This document shows, in pieces, positions 1 to 7,404 of a stretch of 24,369 nucleotides of DNA (positions are counted from its first letter, which is position 1; every line of letters begins with the position of its first letter). Under the pieces are notes generated by a model. It had not been told where the DNA came from. It saw nothing but the letters and a program-made list of their open reading frames with translations, and did not search any database. The stretch lies in assembly GCA_964553775.1 (NCBI GenBank), contig CAZKLU010000026.1:1-24369 (forward strand), in the 5' to 3' direction. Origin of the DNA: RUG626 sp964553775. Lineage in GTDB: Bacteria > Bacillota > Clostridia > Oscillospirales > Oscillospiraceae. The position numbers and the translations under genes were made by a program.

Positions 1-38
1 ACAATCTTTTATTTTTATTTCTAAGGAGGAAATACTAC

Positions 39-3000
39 ATGAAGACTCTCAAAAAGGCTCTGTGTCTCGTACTGGCGCTGGTCATGGTAGTAGGTACCCT
101 CGCGATCTCAGTTTCCGCTGATGACGATGATGTTACAACATCTGAAACCAGCGGCGACGAGACATCGACGGCGGTCGCTTACGACGATCTGACCGACACA
201 GCCGAAATTACAGACGATTACGAACTTGCGGTGAAGATCCTCGTAGCCCTTCAGATAATCAACGGCTACAACGAGGATAAGACCTTCAGACCGCAGGGAA
301 CATTGACCCGTCAGGAAGCGGCAAAGATCATCTGCATTGTCGCTGAAGGAATCGAAGGCTCCAAGGACTACAGCGATACTACGGTTTCAACGGGCTTTAC
401 CGATGTCGATAATATGTCCAATAAGTGGGCTGTCGGCTACATAGCCTACGGCGTTTCCGAGGGAATCCTCGCCGGAAAGGGCGACAACAAGTTCGACCCG
501 ACCGGAACACTTACCGGATATGAGTTCGAGAAGATGCTCCTCTGCGCTATCGGATACGATGCCGAGGTAGAGGGACTTGTGGGCAGCAGCTGGAAGACCA
601 GAACTACCACAGTTGCTAATGTTGCAGAAATTCTCGATGGTATGAAGAACTACAGCCCCGCGAAGAATATTACCCGTGAAGAGGCGGCTCAGATCGCTTT
701 CAACACACTCTTTGCTGAAGAGATGAGCTACTCCACAACCAGTACAGCAGTAAATAACAGAGAGTACACTGGCGAATGGCTCATAAACGAGGTTCATGAC
801 GCTATCACCGCGACTGACTGGGCATATCTGACAAGTGAGGAAAGAGGCACCAAACAGGTTAAGCAGGGATCTAAAAATATAAAGACCAGAGTCTTGACCG
901 ACCTTGTTGATGATAATGAGTTTGACGGTTTCGGCATACCGACCGGCGAAATGACACTGGCTGGCGTTGAGATCCTGAACAAGGCTATCCCTGTCTATAC
1001 ATGGACAAAGGGTTCTGATGTCAAGTTCGCAACAACAATGAAATCGGTGTACGGTTCACTCGACGATGTTGAAGTTCTTGAGAACGGCAATAAAGTAGAT
1101 GTGACGAATACTAATACCACCAAATCTGTGGAAAATGCTGATGGGACTACCACTTATCTGGTGGTGCAGACTTCCAAGTTTGTACTTGGCGCATATCAGG
1201 ATAACAAGGCAAACTGGAGTAAGAGTACCTACACTTCTTGGGAAAAGCTTGTTGATTATGTGACATATGCTGCTGACTGCGCGGGTACTTATGTTGAAGT
1301 ATATGAACTGAATAATGTACTCTATATCGCTGTGAAGACTGCGACATATGCACATGTAGCAAGTGCAATCACTTCCGCAACTACATCTGATGAGGTTGAC
1401 AGCATTGCTGTGAGCGATCTTTCAGACAAGACCAACAATCTGAGTGATACTACAAGAAATACAACAGTTTCCGAGGGCGATGATCTCTATGCGGAGCTGA
1501 AGCAGAACCTTGACGCTTATGTTGGTGCGTACATTAAGACTGATCTGGATGAAAACGGCAATACAATCTATGTACTGCTTGATGTTGACTATCTGACAGC
1601 TGTTGCCGGTTCACCGAGCTACTATATCCCGAATATCCCGAATAACGGTTCAGACTATACAAAATATGTTGGAACATTGACCTTCGAGGGTACAACATAT
1701 CAGGCGGCTCAGGAAGGCGATATGACCAGCATCGCGGGCAAGACTGCAACCGAAGTCGCGGCTCTTGCCGGATCCACACTTTATGTTGACGCTAACGGCG
1801 CGGCTTACGGTATAGTTGGCGTGACAGTCAGCTCCGGCACAAAGTACGCTTATGTTACAAAGGTCAGCAATACTGAGACTTCGTTCGGCAGCGGCGTTTA
1901 CGCGGCTCAGATCATCAAGGCTGAGGCTGACGCTGTTCCTGAGGTAGTTAATATCTCTGTTCCTGCTACTGTTACAGATCCAAGCACCACATACGCAAAC
2001 CATATCGTTACCTATGTAGTGGCGACCGATGGCACCTATAGCCTGACTGCACAGACCACAAACTTTGCAAGCTATGATGAGATTGCTGGTACTGGCGATA
2101 AGAAAACGAACGTAACCACAAAGGGTAGCGTAGATGTAGCGACACTGGCAAAGAAAGATGGTACAGAAATTAGTACAGCTAACTACGCGAATAATAACAC
2201 TGTATTTATCACAATAACCGGTACTTACAATGAAGGCAAAAATACCGGAGTATCAAGTTCAAAGGTATATAAGGGCATTTCCAATGTGCCGACACTGCTT
2301 AAAGTTGCGGACGGCGAAACTGACGCCACAAATATGTATGTTGCTTATCTTGCGGACAGCGGTACACCGACTCGTCTGACTGTTGCGGTTATCATCAACT
2401 CGCAGAGCGACAGCGGTATGGCTGGTATCTACTTCATCTCTGTACCGAGCAATGGAGCAACTAAGACCACGGATCTCACCGGCAGCTACTACACCTACTA
2501 TGCAGTGGTTGATAATGCTATTACCACCATTAAGGTAAACAGCGACTCTGAGGCTTATACAATGCTTGAGGGTCCTGCTACCGAAAAAGTTCCAAATGTG
2601 TATTATACCGGATTCTATAAGATCACATCGCAGAACTCTGACGGACAGGTTTTGACATTCGATCCTGTTCCGGTTGATGGCGAACAGGTTGTTTACGGAC
2701 AGTACAAGAGCTTCTCCGGCGGCGTTCTGACCACAGTTGAGGGTGACGATAATGTCTCAGCAAACTATGTATGCGCGGCTGATGTGCCTGTATTCGTTGA
2801 GAAGAGTACAGTTGTAAATAGTTATTCAGTAAGATCTGGCAAGATCGCACCTGACACCGCATCGAATCTCAACAGCAGCGCAATGTATGTAGAATCCTGG
2901 GCTGATGACGACAACGGTACTTCAACTCAGTCAACCGGTAAGCATATCTACTACTTCGTGGATACAGATAACAATGTAACTGCAGTGTTCATTAAGTTTA

Positions 3001-3452
3001 GATCTGACGAAATAGATGCTGGTTCAAGTAAGTTGACAGGGAATAATCAAAAAGTGACGATTGATTCCAGTGTCTCTGGTGTGACTGTTGGATATGCAAC
3101 AGGTTCCGTAAGTGGTGCAGTATATCAGGGATCAAAGGTTACTTTGACTGTATATACAACTACAGGTAGCACTGTGAAGATCAAATATGAGTACACTGAT
3201 AGCTGGAAGCAGGTACAGACTAAGGAACTGACTGCTACAGAGTCAAGTGATAAAGATGGTAAATTCACCGCCACCTTCCCAATGCCTGCGGCTAATGTAA
3301 CAATTACTGATTTGTCCGCTACGGATAAAGACGGTAAGGAAGTTTCTGTGACTACTCCTTCAGAAGATGGTACTGATGAAACGGAGGAACCTGCAGAAGC
3401 GGAAACTCCAGAGAGTGATGATGAGGGTGGCAGTGAGGAAGAAACCAACTAA
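39..3452 (+). CDS. SLH-domain cell-surface protein
   Basis: An 1137-residue secreted protein, probably held non-covalently to the cell wall by S-layer homology repeats. Residues 1-28 form a classic signal peptide (KK start, hydrophobic core, SVSA cleavage region). SLH-like repeats span roughly residues 55-230: AVKILVALQIINGYNEDKTF with TLTRQEAAKII, then FTDVD..WAVGYIAYGVSEGILAGKGDNKFDP, then a third unit ending in ITREEAAQIAFNTLF. The remaining ~900 residues are Thr/Ser/Val-rich, apparently beta-structured, and not recognised as a named enzyme. Near the C terminus, VTLTVYTTTGSTVKI...FTATFPMPAANVTIT resembles bacterial Ig-like/InlB-type repeats ending in FxMPAANVTIT. The last ~35 residues are an acidic E/D/T tail. 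AAGGAGG lies at the usual distance before the ATG. It is monocistronic, with a strong terminator 50 nt downstream. Structural surface role is inferred; the ligand is unknown. Confidence 0.88.
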   Translation: MKTLKKALCLVLALVMVVGTLAISVSADDDDVTTSETSGDETSTAVAYDDLTDTAEITDDYELAVKILVALQIINGYNEDKTFRPQGTLTRQEAAKIICIVAEGIEGSKDYSDTTVSTGFTDVDNMSNKWAVGYIAYGVSEGILAGKGDNKFDPTGTLTGYEFEKMLLCAIGYDAEVEGLVGSSWKTRTTTVANVAEILDGMKNYSPAKNITREEAAQIAFNTLFAEEMSYSTTSTAVNNREYTGEWLINEVHDAITATDWAYLTSEERGTKQVKQGSKNIKTRVLTDLVDDNEFDGFGIPTGEMTLAGVEILNKAIPVYTWTKGSDVKFATTMKSVYGSLDDVEVLENGNKVDVTNTNTTKSVENADGTTTYLVVQTSKFVLGAYQDNKANWSKSTYTSWEKLVDYVTYAADCAGTYVEVYELNNVLYIAVKTATYAHVASAITSATTSDEVDSIAVSDLSDKTNNLSDTTRNTTVSEGDDLYAELKQNLDAYVGAYIKTDLDENGNTIYVLLDVDYLTAVAGSPSYYIPNIPNNGSDYTKYVGTLTFEGTTYQAAQEGDMTSIAGKTATEVAALAGSTLYVDANGAAYGIVGVTVSSGTKYAYVTKVSNTETSFGSGVYAAQIIKAEADAVPEVVNISVPATVTDPSTTYANHIVTYVVATDGTYSLTAQTTNFASYDEIAGTGDKKTNVTTKGSVDVATLAKKDGTEISTANYANNNTVFITITGTYNEGKNTGVSSSKVYKGISNVPTLLKVADGETDATNMYVAYLADSGTPTRLTVAVIINSQSDSGMAGIYFISVPSNGATKTTDLTGSYYTYYAVVDNAITTIKVNSDSEAYTMLEGPATEKVPNVYYTGFYKITSQNSDGQVLTFDPVPVDGEQVVYGQYKSFSGGVLTTVEGDDNVSANYVCAADVPVFVEKSTVVNSYSVRSGKIAPDTASNLNSSAMYVESWADDDNGTSTQSTGKHIYYFVDTDNNVTAVFIKFRSDEIDAGSSKLTGNNQKVTIDSSVSGVTVGYATGSVSGAVYQGSKVTLTVYTTTGSTVKIKYEYTDSWKQVQTKELTATESSDKDGKFTATFPMPAANVTITDLSATDKDGKEVSVTTPSEDGTDETEEPAEAETPESDDEGGSEEETN

Positions 3453-3504
3453 TCCATAGACAAAAATCCATAATACAAGAAAGAAAACTGAGGTTCAGAT
3501 ATAT

Positions 3505-3538
3505 TCCTCCGCCGCTATGCGGCGGAGGATCTTGTTTT
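3505..3538 (+). terminator. Rho-independent terminator of the SLH gene
   Basis: A perfect 11-bp GC-rich stem (TCCTCCGCCGC with GCGGCGGAGGA) closes a 3-nt TAT loop and is followed by ATCTTGTTTT. It lies 52 nt after the SLH stop codon. Confidence 0.9.
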
Positions 3539-3560
3539 ATCCGGCATACACATTTTGTAA

Positions 3561-3593
3561 AAGCAAAAATTCCCCGACGTTTCCGTCGGGGAA
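3561..3593 (-). terminator. Terminator of the thiN-thioesterase operon
   Basis: A 10-bp stem (TTCCCCGACG with CGTCGGGGAA) and a 4-nt loop. Read on the minus strand it is followed by TTTTTGCTTTT, and it lies about 45 nt beyond the stop of the last minus-strand gene. It faces the SLH terminator, so the convergent units are well insulated. Confidence 0.85.
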
Positions 3594-3638
3594 CTCTTTA
3601 TACGCGCCTGTCCGGTTAAACCGTAACGTGTGCCGCGC

Positions 3639-4040
3639 TCACGCGCCTACAACGAAGCCGTTCAGCGTCATGTGCGCTATGAGCTTGCCGTTATCATCTG
3701 TTATTCTTATCTCATAGAGACTTGTTTTCCTCCCCGACTTGACGCACTCCGCGGCGGCGTAGAGAACGCTGCCGTGTGACGGCGCGAGAAATGTTATTGA
3801 AGCGTGCTGCGATACCGTGTCCGTGTCCCCGCTATACGCGTTCGCGGCAACGGCAAAAGCGAAGTCGGCAAGCGTAAATATTACGCCTCCCATCGGCACG
3901 TTGTTGGCGTTCATGTGTTCGGGGCGCAGCTTCAGCGAACACAGCGACTTGAAGGGTTCCGCTGAATCTATCTCCACGCCTGTTATGTCGGCGTACCGAT
4001 CGCTCTTGAATCTAAGTCTTATCTCATCCAGTGACGGCAT
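3639..4040 (-). CDS. PaaI-type hotdog-fold thioesterase
   Basis: A 133-residue single-domain protein of the PaaI/YbgC-like hotdog superfamily, which hydrolyses acyl-CoA thioesters in the cytoplasm. The diagnostic stretch is the N-V-P-M-G-G-V-I-F-T-L-A-D segment (about residues 55-67), matching the hotdog helix start (HGG..TLAD-like) where the first-turn Gly and the Asp line the active site. The strand pattern ITFLAPS...LYAAAECVKSGRKTSLYEIRITDDNGKLIA is also typical. I chose the second ATG (4040): GGAGG lies 9 nt before it, while the ATG at 4049 directly abuts the ribosome binding site. The ribosome binding site overlaps the stop of the upstream gene, so translation is probably coupled. Substrate is unknown. 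Confidence 0.8.
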   Translation of the reverse strand: MPSLDEIRLRFKSDRYADITGVEIDSAEPFKSLCSLKLRPEHMNANNVPMGGVIFTLADFAFAVAANAYSGDTDTVSQHASITFLAPSHGSVLYAAAECVKSGRKTSLYEIRITDDNGKLIAHMTLNGFVVGA

Positions 4041-4045
4041 TTGTA

Positions 4046-4477
4046 TCATCCTCCAAAAAATTTATTCTCGCTCCAGCTTACAGGACCTCCGCAGCTTACG
4101 CAGTTGTCCGCGCTGTCTTTCCGTGTTATGTGCTGTCCGCAGTGCGGGCAGTCTCCGAACATTGTGCGGTTCAGAAAATCCGTTCCCTCGCGAAGCACCT
4201 TCATGCGTACAAGGCTTGTGTTGACCTCCTGACGTTTATATTCGCCAAAACCGACGGCAATATACCCGCTTTCAAGACCGGGTACGTCTTTCATGATGTA
4301 CTCCGCCGTTTTCTGAACAGCAAGCCCCGTGTACCCGCCCGTGGCTGTGAACTGGCTGACAAGCAGCATATCTCCGGTATTGAATGTTCCGTCGTCAGGG
4401 CATACGGCGAACTTCTTTTTCCCCGCGACAACGTCGCTGTAGTACGGTTCTGTCTCTTTAATTTTGTGTACGTTCAT
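4046..4477 (-). CDS. DUF3850 (ASCH/PUA-like) protein with C-terminal zinc ribbon
   Basis: A 143-residue protein. Residues 1-80 resemble DUF3850, a small ASCH/PUA-like fold suspected to bind RNA or nucleotides: HKIKETEPYYSDVVAGKKKF, then FNTGDMLLVSQF, then GYTGLAVQKTAEYIMKDVPGLESGYIAVGFG. The last ~35 residues hold two knuckles, CPHCG (C110, C113) and CVSCG (C126, C129), predicting one bound zinc. The usual DUF3850 motif F-E-[IV]-R-x-x-D reads FAVCPDD here, so the conserved Glu and Arg are Ala and Cys. The ribosome binding site AAGGAGG is 7-8 nt before the ATG. It sits 33 nt after the HAD gene in an apparent operon. Function is unknown; fold assignment is by pattern recognition only. Confidence 0.7.
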   Translation of the reverse strand: MNVHKIKETEPYYSDVVAGKKKFAVCPDDGTFNTGDMLLVSQFTATGGYTGLAVQKTAEYIMKDVPGLESGYIAVGFGEYKRQEVNTSLVRMKVLREGTDFLNRTMFGDCPHCGQHITRKDSADNCVSCGGPVSWSENKFFGG

Positions 4478-4510
4478 TTTGCGATCCTCCTTGCTTACGA
4501 ATTACGCGGT

Positions 4511-5185
4511 TTATCCGAATATGTCAGAGTGTAACCTCCCGCCGCGCAGAATTTCACCGTAATCATCTATGTACCATCGGCAGAGCTGTCTCATCTCCTC
4601 GGCTCCGGCGCGTGCCGCCGCCGATGTGTCAGCAACGCAGACGACAGGAAATCCGGCGTTTAACGCTGTTTTGACAGCGTATGGCGCGTCCTCGAATACG
4701 AGCGTTGAATTTTTTTGTGTGCCGAGCAGTTTGAGACTTTCCTCGAATATCAGAGGACTTGTTTTTCCCTCTCCGACCTCTCCGCAAGTCAGTATGCCCT
4801 CAAAGAAACGCAGAAGGTTGAGCCTGCCGAGTACTCCCGTGACGAGTTTTTTGTCTGTTGCGGACGCGACACGCATATGCACCCCGCGTGATTTGAGAAA
4901 CTCCAATAATTCGATGGTGCGCGGCTTCACGCAAACCTCGCGGTAGCCCTTTTCAACGCAGCTATTTATCATTGAGCGCAGCTCGGCGGCTGTGTACGGC
5001 AGTGAGTACCGCTCTATCATATACGCTGAGGAATCCGCAACGCTCATGGTGCAGACAACATCGTCAATGTCCGGTTCGGGAGTAATGCCGAGACTTTCAA
5101 GCAGCCTTGTGCCGCGTGTGTCCCACAGGTGCATTGAGTCGATGAGAGTGCCGTCCATGTCAAATATCGCGCCGTCTGTTTTCAT
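4511..5185 (-). CDS. HAD-superfamily phosphatase, beta-phosphoglucomutase-like
   Basis: A 224-residue cytoplasmic HAD hydrolase of subfamily I. Motif I is DMDGT with nucleophile D9 and acid/base D11. Motif II is ASAT (T110), the motif III lysine is probably K141 in EGKTSP, and motif IV is FEDAP (E165, D166). A helical cap follows motif I, as in the PGMB/phosphatase branch. I chose the ATG at 5185 because it gives the normal family start (MKTDGAIFDMDGT), has GGAGGG just upstream and overlaps the thiN stop by 4 nt (ATGA), indicating translational coupling. The substrate cannot be read from the sequence; the thiamine-kinase neighbour makes a phosphorylated vitamin or sugar intermediate possible but is weak evidence. 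Confidence 0.85.
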   Translation of the reverse strand: MKTDGAIFDMDGTLIDSMHLWDTRGTRLLESLGITPEPDIDDVVCTMSVADSSAYMIERYSLPYTAAELRSMINSCVEKGYREVCVKPRTIELLEFLKSRGVHMRVASATDKKLVTGVLGRLNLLRFFEGILTCGEVGEGKTSPLIFEESLKLLGTQKNSTLVFEDAPYAVKTALNAGFPVVCVADTSAAARAGAEEMRQLCRWYIDDYGEILRGGRLHSDIFG

Positions 5186-5811
5186 ATATCGCCCTCCGTA
5201 TACTCCGGCAGCTCGTGACTGTACCATATTACTATAGCTGTACCCTCGTGGACAGTCACAGAAAGCTCGGAGTTTGTAAATTCGTTGCTTATGCCGCGTG
5301 GTTCTGTGTCGGATATTGTCAGCCTGTCGGTAGTGTATTTTGTCCCACGTTCAGTCACGACCGCGCTGCCTCCGTATGCGAAAACTGAGAGTGTCACGCC
5401 GCAATGACCGCCGTGAAATGTCAGTGTGCCGTTTTTCAGCGCGGTAACGGTGATTTCGGAGCCTATGAGATAAGCGCGTACATTCAGCCCCGCCAGAAGC
5501 TGAATATTAGCGAGTGTATGGTCGAGTCTGCCGCCAAGCCCCCCGTATATGCGTATCTCATCGGCACCGAGCGACAGTGCGCGTTTCACGGCGAGAGACA
5601 TATCGGTGAAGTCCTTTTCGCGTGGGTAAACCTCGCTGTTCGCCGGAATGTAGCCGAGAGAGTCGAAGTCTCCGATAATAATGTCAGGTTTGACGCTGAG
5701 AGCGTTCACGGCGTTAAGTCCCCCGTCTGCGGCAATTATAAGATCCCCTTTGGAAATATTTGCGCGGACACCGTTATATTCGCCCGCGCCGAAAATATGT
5801 GCTGTTGGCAT
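5182..5811 (-). CDS. thiN: Thiamine pyrophosphokinase
   Basis: A 209-residue enzyme that transfers pyrophosphate from ATP to thiamine, giving thiamine diphosphate in the cytoplasm. Seen motifs: AADGG (27-31), the signature GDFDS (47-51), EKDFTDMSLA (65-74), where the acidic residues bind metal and substrate, and GGRLDHTLAN (83-92). The C-terminal half (about 125-200) is the beta-sandwich thiamine-binding domain. The length fits the family. It is the first gene of a four-gene minus-strand unit with an extended -10 promoter upstream. I see no TPP riboswitch in the short leader. Confidence 0.9.
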   Translation of the reverse strand: MPTAHIFGAGEYNGVRANISKGDLIIAADGGLNAVNALSVKPDIIIGDFDSLGYIPANSEVYPREKDFTDMSLAVKRALSLGADEIRIYGGLGGRLDHTLANIQLLAGLNVRAYLIGSEITVTALKNGTLTFHGGHCGVTLSVFAYGGSAVVTERGTKYTTDRLTISDTEPRGISNEFTNSELSVTVHEGTAIVIWYSHELPEYTEGDI

Positions 5812-5850
5812 AATGCTACACCTCTCTGTTGTCTGGCAGCCTTGGAATAT

Positions 5851-5859
5851 ATTATAACA
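5851..5859 (-). promoter_or_regulatory. Extended -10 promoter of the thiN operon
   Basis: The minus strand reads TGTTATAAT, a perfect extended -10 (TGnTATAAT). No good -35 is visible. The transcript would start near 5844, giving a leader of about 33 nt before the thiN ATG. Confidence 0.6.
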
Positions 5860-5984
5860 CAGGCTGACGGAAATTTGTAGAGAGAATTTGAATTTTTGTG
5901 TGTGAAGGTGAGCGCGGCGGGAGTGTGAAAATAAAATTATTCACAAAAAAATTCACAAACACTATACCATTTTCCGCCAAAGTG

Positions 5985-5993
5985 TGCTATAAT
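5985..5993 (+). promoter_or_regulatory. Extended -10 promoter of hpf
   Basis: TGCTATAAT is a perfect extended -10 element, 43 nt before the hpf start codon. No convincing -35 lies at 16-18 nt. The leader would be about 37 nt and carries the ribosome binding site AAAGGAG. Confidence 0.65.
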
Positions 5994-6036
5994 TGTATTA
6001 CGGCGAATGCCGTCATATTGAAAGGAGCTGACAGAG

Positions 6037-6585
6037 ATGAAATTCACGTTTACCGAAAAAAGATTACAGACCTCCGAGGATTTGAGAGCTTACGCTGAGA
6101 AGAAGATTGGCAAGCTCGACAAATTTTTCAAAAACGATGCCGATGCGTCAGTCACGTTTTCGATTGAGCGCGGACGTTATATCGCGGAGGTAACTATCCG
6201 CAGCAATGGTATGTTCTATAGAGTTACCGAGATTACAGGCGATATGTATGCGTCGATCGATTCAGCGGTCGCGTCTATAGAGCGGCAGATTCGCAAGAAT
6301 AAGACCCGCCTTGAAAAGCGTCTGCGTACAGGTGCGCTTGAACGGGAGATCAAGCCCGAACCGCTGCCTGAGTCCGATGAAGATGAGGATGAGTCGGAGC
6401 CGGAATTTAATGTCATACGCAAGAAACGCTTCTCAGTGAAGCCAATGACAGTGGAGGAAGCGATATTGCAGATGAACCTGCTGAACCACGAGTTCTTTGT
6501 GTTCAAAAATGAGGATTCCTCCGGTGAGTTCTCCGTTGTCTATAAGCGCAAGAACGGCGGTTACGGACTTATCGAGAGCGACTGA
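6037..6585 (+). CDS. hpf: Ribosome hibernation promoting factor, long form
   Basis: A 182-residue protein that stops translation in starvation by binding the decoding centre of the 30S subunit and, in the long form, dimerising ribosomes to 100S particles. The N-terminal RaiA/YfiA domain (1-100) starts MKFTFTEKRLQTSEDLRAYAEKKIGKLDKFF and has the basic end RQIRKNKTRLEKR. An acidic linker (about 112-126, SDEDEDESEPE) leads to the C-terminal dimerisation domain (128-182) with the hallmark RKKRFSVKPMTVEEAILQMNLLNHEFFVFKN and ...VVYKRKNGGYGLIE. Length fits long HPF. The ribosome binding site AAAGGAG is at normal spacing. It is monocistronic with an extended -10 promoter and a hairpin after the stop. 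Confidence 0.94.
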   Translation: MKFTFTEKRLQTSEDLRAYAEKKIGKLDKFFKNDADASVTFSIERGRYIAEVTIRSNGMFYRVTEITGDMYASIDSAVASIERQIRKNKTRLEKRLRTGALEREIKPEPLPESDEDEDESEPEFNVIRKKRFSVKPMTVEEAILQMNLLNHEFFVFKNEDSSGEFSVVYKRKNGGYGLIESD

Positions 6586-6593
6586 GTATGAAG

Positions 6594-6613
6594 CCCCCGC
6601 TATCCGGCGGGGG
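6594..6613 (+). terminator. GC-rich hairpin after hpf
   Basis: A 7-bp stem (CCCCCGC with GCGGGGG) begins 8 nt after the hpf stop codon. No T-tract follows, so it may stabilise the mRNA 3' end or act as a weak terminator. Confidence 0.5.
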
Positions 6614-6654
6614 AGTATGAACAGCTTGCGTGGATCTTAAAAACCCCGGAAATA

Positions 6655-6711
6655 GCGGAAAACGCGCTTAAATTGTAATGCCTGAAAGCATGGTAACGCC
6701 GCGTTTTCCGC
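6655..6711. repeat. Perfect 12-bp inverted repeat upstream of the TetR-type gene
   Basis: GCGGAAAACGCG (6655-6666) and its exact reverse complement (6700-6711) are separated by 33 nt. The spacer holds a smaller hairpin (ATGC/GCAT at 6678-6681 and 6688-6691). No T-run follows on +. The right arm ends 5 nt before the -10 box of the regulator gene, so it is placed like an operator. Confidence 0.6.
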
Positions 6712-6716
6712 GAACA

Positions 6717-6722
6717 TATAAT
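6717..6722 (+). promoter_or_regulatory. Candidate -10 box for the TetR-nfo operon
   Basis: TATAAT lies 44 nt before the regulator start codon. No good -35 is present at 17 nt; that space is filled by the right arm of the 12-bp inverted repeat. Confidence 0.45.
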
Positions 6723-6765
6723 AAACATTGGAAATTGCTATGCCCGCCGGTATAAGAGGTACGAA

Positions 6766-7404
6766 ATGACGAATATCCGAGAATCAGACAGGGTGAAGCG
6801 CACAAAGTCCGCGCTTCGCTCGGCTTTGCTGTCGCTCATGATGAGAAAGCCTGTAGACCATATATCAATAAAGGAGCTTTGCGAGACCGCCGGTATATAT
6901 CGGGGGACTTTTTACGCTCATTACGACAGACCGGAGCAGATACTCAAGGAGGTCGAGGACGAATTATACGCGGTACTGCGTTCATACATTGATTCGTATG
7001 AACACTCGCGGGATATTCCCAAGATACTCGCGAAAGCGTTGACATTACTGGCGGAGAAGAAGGATCTGGCGATGGTAATGCTGGGTTCCTATGGCGATAC
7101 TGAGTTCATGGAACGTCTTATAAATTTGGCGCATGATATATGTATCGCGAGTTGGGGTGGACAGTCGCCGGAGGTGAGCGTTGAGCAGCTTGAGGCATCG
7201 TATCAGTTCATCGCGAGCGGCACACTCAGACTTATACGCGAATGGCTAATTTCGGGTGCGGAGAAGCCGCCGGTGGAGCTTGCCGCGCTGATATATGATC
7301 TATGCAATTTCGGCGTTGGGTCGATCGTGAGCCTGCCGAAAACTATGTCTCCTACATCGGTTCTCGGATATGACAATTTTGAAAAGATGGTGATGGAATC
7401 ATGA
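6766..7404 (+). CDS. TetR/AcrR-family transcriptional regulator
   Basis: A 212-residue DNA-binding regulator. Residues 10-60 form the TetR helical HTH domain: TKSALRSALLSLMMRKPVDHISIKELCETAGIYRGTFYAHYDRPEQIL, with the recognition helix near IYRGTFYAHY. The rest is an all-helical ligand/dimerisation domain of the type found in Firmicutes TetR proteins with a YRGTFYxHY core; its ligand cannot be predicted. An AGAGG ribosome binding site precedes the ATG. The stop overlaps the nfo start in ATGA, so the two are co-translated. A 12-bp inverted repeat upstream is a candidate autoregulatory site. Confidence 0.86.
   Translation: MTNIRESDRVKRTKSALRSALLSLMMRKPVDHISIKELCETAGIYRGTFYAHYDRPEQILKEVEDELYAVLRSYIDSYEHSRDIPKILAKALTLLAEKKDLAMVMLGSYGDTEFMERLINLAHDICIASWGGQSPEVSVEQLEASYQFIASGTLRLIREWLISGAEKPPVELAALIYDLCNFGVGSIVSLPKTMSPTSVLGYDNFEKMVMES

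Noticed and set aside
4031..4534. 167-codon plus-strand frame opposite the DUF3850 gene
   Set aside because: It is antisense to a gene with recognisable domain, zinc knuckles and a strong ribosome binding site.
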